A stretch of DNA of 64,000 nt from Sander lucioperca (taxonomy: Eukaryota; Chordata; Actinopteri; Perciformes; Percidae). Below the pieces are notes generated by a model. It had not been told where the DNA came from. It worked only from the letters and a program-made list of their open reading frames with translations, and did no database searches. The position numbers were made by a program, and so were the translations under genes. Positions 59,151-64,000 of this stretch are shown here, in pieces; positions within the stretch are counted from its first letter, which is position 1, and every line of letters begins with the position of its first letter. Location of the stretch: the NCBI RefSeq assembly GCF_008315115.2, contig NC_050179.1, positions 37,568,688 through 37,632,687 on the forward strand, written 5' to 3'.

Positions 59151-61346
59151 GCAGCAATGAACGGGCCCTCGCCCCTTGCCCCGGGGGTACTGGCGGACGC
59201 CGCTCCTTGCGGCCATGCATTTGCGCGGCACTCAGACACTGCAAATCGTTACCAATGAGAAGGGAACTCTCTGCTGAGTTCAATGATACTTCACACAATA
59301 GTGTACAAGAAATGGGTCATTAGTTATTAAAGGGGGCGTGGCTTAAGCATTTGGGGCAGGGCAAACCGTCACCAATTAAAAAGGAACTCTTTGCTGAGTT
59401 CAATGATACCTCTCACAAGAGTTTACCTTAAACGGTTCACAAGTTATGAAAGGGGGCGTGGTCTGTGTACATGGGTGTGGCTAGAGTATAGGGGACGGCT
59501 CAATATCACATGTAGACCACACATTCAAAGTTTCATGTAAATCGGAATAACTTTTGCCAAGATACAATCGTTCCTGTTTCGACACCCACCAACAGGAAGT
59601 TTGTCCTCCATAACTTGCGCATTGTTTTAGCTATCAAAATAATTTTGATATCTTTTTGTCATGAGGGTCCTCCGAGTCCATATGCAAATTTTCGTGCTGA
59701 TCGGACTCATGCCCCAGGAGCAGTTAGACTAAAGTAGGTTTCCCATATATCGATTTTTGCTGATTATTTAAAAAAAATTAAAACAGCGCCATCTAATGGT
59801 CGATTGCCGCCAAGTTTGGCACAGATGCTAAACCGGCCACTTTGTCAAGTTTCGGGGCAATCGGAATAATTGTTGCCAAGATAACGCAACTTCCTGTTTA
59901 GACAGGAAGATGTGTTATCCGTTACCTGCAAAGATTCAAGAAGATTGAAATCACGGCCTAGGACAAGTTCGAAAGAATGTAAAACACATGAAAAATGCAT
60001 AAATTAAAAATGGCAGCCTTCCAGTTGGGCGGAGCCAATGAAAGTTAATGGGAAATATGTCCGGAATGATTAGAGCAATATGTGTAGTAAATCTGGTGAA
60101 TATCGGAGCAACTATGTCCAAGTTAAGGCCTTCCACACATTAGGAGGCGCTATGGAGCCCACTTACAGGTATGGGCCAAATCGCTGTACAGTCTCGCAAA
60201 GCTCCCAGATGTTTATGTGGGCGCCAATATTTGTGAGTTTTCGTATTTATTGAGGCCGTCAAAAATGTGCCCAAGGGCTAAAGCCAATTAGGGGGCGCTA
60301 TAGAGCAACCATACCACTCCCAAGCCTAAATGTGAATTCAGATGAAAGAGTTTACTATTCTACACATGGCTGCAACATTTTGAGAGTTTTCGCGCATCCT
60401 AAAGTCCTAAAACAAGTATTCGTAAAATGAAGATATTTGCACAAAAACCAAGATTTCGGAAATTTTGTAATTTTGTAATTTTTATATATAAATAACTCCA
60501 TGGACTTGAAGATGAGACCTATGTTCCCTCAAAATTTTGTATATTAACTTATTACTTTTTCTGAATTAAGGCACACATTAGGGGGCGCTATGGAGCCCCC
60601 TGGCAACACCCGAGTCACTACAGAACTTTGCAATTTTCACCAGTTCTGACATGTGTGCACATTTTTGTGAATTTTCGTGCATTCTAATTAGGGATGTCCC
60701 GATCAGGTTTTTTTGCCCTCGAGTCCGAGTCCGAGTCATTTGATTTTGAGTATCTACTGATACCGAGTCCCGATCCGATACTTCTATAATATATAAAAAA
60801 AGAATAAAGAAGAGCGAAAAAACAGATCCAGGATGTTCCTTATTTTTTATTTAATTCACCTTATTTTAACATTCAACAACTCTGTTAACAAACAGAGCAC
60901 TTCTGTTACATATCTCACAGTTTGCTATGGCAATGTTGTTGTCATCAACTTTATAATACCTCCAGACCGCAGACATACTCGCGCTTTCCGCTTCAAGCTG
61001 CTTCCGTGTTCTACTTTGCCGGCATTTAACCAATAGCGTCTCTGCAACAAAGTGATGTCATGCCGCACGCGTTGCTGTTTCTGTGTGGAGTCAAAAGGGT
61101 CTAACTCTGGGCCACCGCATAACTATAGATGTGTTAAAAAATAATGAGAATATATATACATATATATCCGAGTCCTGATCGGGAGGTAACGTCCGATTCC
61201 GATCGAGTCTGAAATCACGTGATCGGGCCCGATTTCCGATCATGCGATCGGATCTGGACATCCCTAATTCTAACCCCCTCAAAAATGCGACGAAGATAAT
61301 AATCCTTACAAAAACAATAGGTCCTTGCACTTTTAGTGCTCGGACC
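59151..61346. mobile_element. 2.2-kb 'GCTGCAAGCAGC' interspersed element, interrupted
   Basis: The left end GCTGCAAGCAGCAATGAACG and the right end GCACTTTTAGTGCTCGGACC each contain a small hairpin followed by a GG(G/A)CC motif. The inside has several GGGGGCGCTATGGAGC units and the phrase CAAGTTTCGGGGCAATCGG. I recognise it as a repeat abundant in fish but cannot name its class. No conserved coding frame is seen. A hAT-like element is nested at 60689-61266. Confidence 0.75.
60689..61266. mobile_element. hAT-like TAGGGATGTCC element
   Basis: The terminal repeats are TAGGGATGTCCCGATC and, in reverse, TAGGGATGTCCAGATCCG. The flanks ATTCTAAT (60681-60688) and ATTCTAAC (61267-61274) match in 7 of 8. 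The ends are rich in GATC/CGAGTCC motifs. No transposase. Confidence 0.85.
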
Positions 61347-61440
61347 GCAGTCCAGTTTTTCAGGTGACATCAGTCAAACCAGAAAAACCAAAATATTTGT
61401 CCCAATAGTCCCTCGAGACTCGGGTCTCCACACACTAATT
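61347..61440. repeat. segmental duplication, block Y copy B (right part)
   Basis: CAGTCCAGTTTTTCAGGTGA through CCCTCGAGACTCGGGTCTCC matches 57343-57430. Confidence 0.85.
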
Positions 61441-61859
61441 TAAATTTACTTTTAAAATTCAAACACCAATCACACATGAAGCAGTGCCTCTCCATTCACA
61501 GAGCTGATTGATGGGTAGTTTATAATTGATGTGGTACAGCAATGCACGGCATAGAAAAACAAATCATCTTTAAGCCCTCATGAACTGAGCTGCACAGGGG
61601 AACCACTGTTGCCTCAAGTGAGTTAAAGCCAGTAGAAGACAGTGAGCGGTTTCAGCTCAGGATGAATGGGCACCAGTGCAGCAAAACAATACCAGAAGCA
61701 GTTAGCTAGCAGGCCACACAGCATCTGATTCATAGTCCCACTGCTTGTATCTTAGCACACAGAAAACAAGCAGCTTCATTGTTGACTGCTACAGCTGTCC
61801 TCACAGTAACACCAGCTCAAACCTCTGGTACATGCCCCCGAGCTATTTGGGCTGTTAAC

Positions 61860-62229
61860 TAGGGCTGCACAATATATCTTTTTTTAACCGTCATCACAAT
61901 ATCTACTGGTGCAATAAACACATCGCGAAGGCTGCAACATATCATGAAATACACTTTTTTTTGTTAAGTTGAAAGAAAATATCAGTTAAAAAACTGCACT
62001 TTAAAATGTAACTGCCATTCTTTTTTTAGTGGTGCCTTTTATATTCAATTCAATGTTAAATTTGCTCAATAGAATAATGTTGGATATGCTTTCCTATCAT
62101 TTCTTTTAAATTCAACAAGCAATTTGCTGTATTTAGCAAATACTGAAAGCAGCAGAAATGCACTTTAAGTAATTTCGTTACCGCGATATTCTACGTTATC
62201 GCATATTTTCCTCATATTGTGCAGCTCTA
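61860..62229. mobile_element. hAT-like element, uninterrupted copy
   Basis: The ends are TAGGGCTGCACAATATATC and, in reverse, TAGAGCTGCACAATATGAGG. The flanks CTGTTAAC and CTGTAAAC match in 7 of 8. In reverse orientation it follows the element at 20637-21912 and shows an undisturbed TTAA at 62001-62004. Confidence 0.85.
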
Positions 62230-64000
62230 CTGTAAACACAAATTAAATTTATAATAAGATATTGGGCAAATTGGTCTTCACACACTAGAGAGACAGAAAC
62301 AAATATAGTTCTTTGAATTGTATAATGGTATGCAAAGAGAATATAGTGTTGAGATTTTTATTGCACATTTGCGCAACCCAACTCTGTTACAGAGGAGCTG
62401 ACAGGATAATGTATGTTCACATTCAAAGATGATTAGGCTGAAAGGACAACAGACTTTATAATGATTTGATGCTTCCATTTGTCCAGGAAGAATGGATCAA
62501 AACAGACATAAATGATAACAAAGCATCTTCTTCAGCATAAATAGGACGGCCTAGAATCTTCAAAAACCCAGGCGTATAGAGTCCAAACAACAGAGCATGA
62601 AAGCTCATTGTAAGTGTAATACTGCTTCTCTACTGAGATCATATCCGTGGTCCAAGACATCAGGGATCAGCCAGCCACAATAAGAGTCGTATTGAACCAA
62701 GTCAAACGGAAGAAATGACTATCTAACTGCGGCAGAGGAAATCAGGTTACACTTATTAGTTTTACTCAGGGCTTTCACTTTTGCAAATCAACCATGGTTC
62801 ATGTCATTGTTCGTTTGACTTCCACAAGATATGTTGACAATAGCTCAGTAATGAAACAGCAGCACTACCATTTAGAGTGTTGAGCAAAAATAATGGGAGG
62901 ACAAGAGGAAATGGTTTGTGGAGCTGTGAGGAAGGTAGATCTGTATAGCTAGGATATAAAAACACATAGAAAAGAAGGCAACATTGCACATTGGCCAGCT
63001 CTTTGGTCAAACCTCTGTTCTTGGATTTAGCGCTGCATACTTTCTTATTATATATTGACCAATGTGTATAAAGCATAAGATATTATGCAATACTGGGTGC
63101 ATATGTTGATGAATGAGTCTTCTTGACTTCAGTATTTACACACTGTGATTCACTGACAGATCATATCTCTGGGTGTTCACCTCACTTCCTGGCATACAGC
63201 TCATTACTTGAGTTGTGTGGCTAAGGCTGACTGCTGACAGACACTTGTGCCTTGTGAGCTATAAAGGCACCTTGCGTTATCTTAACAGTGGCACCCAAAG
63301 AGCAAAGTTCACACACCAAACTGCAAGTAAAGAACAGCACAGTGTCCTCAGCTGCATGTTAGCACACGCACTCCGCAGAGCTGCAAGGTGAAACCAGCGC
63401 CTCCTGTCCCAGTAGGTCATGCCCAGACTACACACACTGCAGGAGTGCTGACATGTATTTGGATTACAGTTTTCCGAGAAAAATAGACTGCTTAGTTAAA
63501 CGACTGCCTGGGAAAACATTCGGTTACAGCTGTGGAAGGATCCATCTTGCAATCCCAAGTTTTTGATCAGACTTTAAAACTGAGACACAGAACTGCACCG
63601 GGACCTGTCAGAGAGCGTTTCTTTGCATTTTCCTGAGAGTCCCATCCTGAGTGGACAAAGTTCCTAGCACTTTCTTCGTAGTGGTGTTTTCCAGAAGGAA
63701 TAAAAATGTGCCTTCCAGCATGTTGATTGTTACACAACAGGCTGGGGCTTGCCTCTGAAAACCTTCATACCTGCTGAGCAGCCAGTAAGTCAGAGTTGGT
63801 GTGTAAACAAGGTGGGGGGGGATGTAGGTGTGTTACAGTCTGGCCATTCCATGCTTTCCCAACCAGACTGACAAAAACACCATAGCTTAATACAAGACCT
63901 GTTACAGCCATAACACTGAGTCACCAGCAAGCCAGGTAAAGACTTTACAGCCTGTAATAGTAAGATTTTTACTTATGCTCTAAGACAGAACTGCACAGGA
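62230..64000. other. non-coding stretch to window end
   Basis: No exon, RNA gene or clear repeat can be supported. Confidence 0.55.

Overview
The window is vertebrate, almost certainly a percomorph-type teleost. Coding sequence sits in short GT-AG exons that translate into proteins close to human ones. The rest is packed with long (AC)n microsatellites, tRNA-derived SINEs and short inverted-repeat DNA elements of kinds common in teleost genomes. There is no operon structure and no prokaryotic or viral gene, and almost all other open frames are repeat shadows.

Layout. (1) 154-2451, plus strand: the last six coding exons (262 codons) of nup205, a scaffold nucleoporin of the inner ring of the nuclear pore. 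The gene begins outside the window; a poly(A) signal lies at 2785. The intron between the third and fourth visible exons has the hallmarks of a minor-spliceosome (U12) intron and carries a short transposable element just behind its 5' splice site. (2) 2452-5494: a tail-to-tail gap with no gene. A piece next to the nup205 end also occurs inside an fgd4 intron. (3) 5495-35041, minus strand: an apparently complete fgd4 (frabin) gene, reconstructed as 18 coding exons whose phases all fit. It has 2679 coding bases and 892 residues: an N-terminal extension, a poly-glycine-bearing actin-binding region, DH (RhoGEF), PH, FYVE and a second PH. A 5' untranslated exon may lie further right (possible splice donor at 43603-43604). 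(4) 35042-64000: no coding exon recognised. This part holds hAT-like elements, minisatellites, very long CA tracts, and a tandem segmental duplication (about 54.55-57.45 and 57.70-61.45 kb) enlarged by nested insertions.

The two genes have unrelated jobs: nuclear pore scaffold versus Cdc42 activation and actin organisation in the cytoplasm. Nothing here suggests they work together. I found no wholly new system. The most valuable points are the probable U12 intron, the exon-encoded poly-Gly tract beside the frabin-type start codon, two TTAA-targeted insertions with an 'empty site' preserved in a second copy inside the same window, a duplicated segment inserted into an fgd4 intron with a 44-base flanking repeat, and two short-element families with perfect 9-base target duplications.
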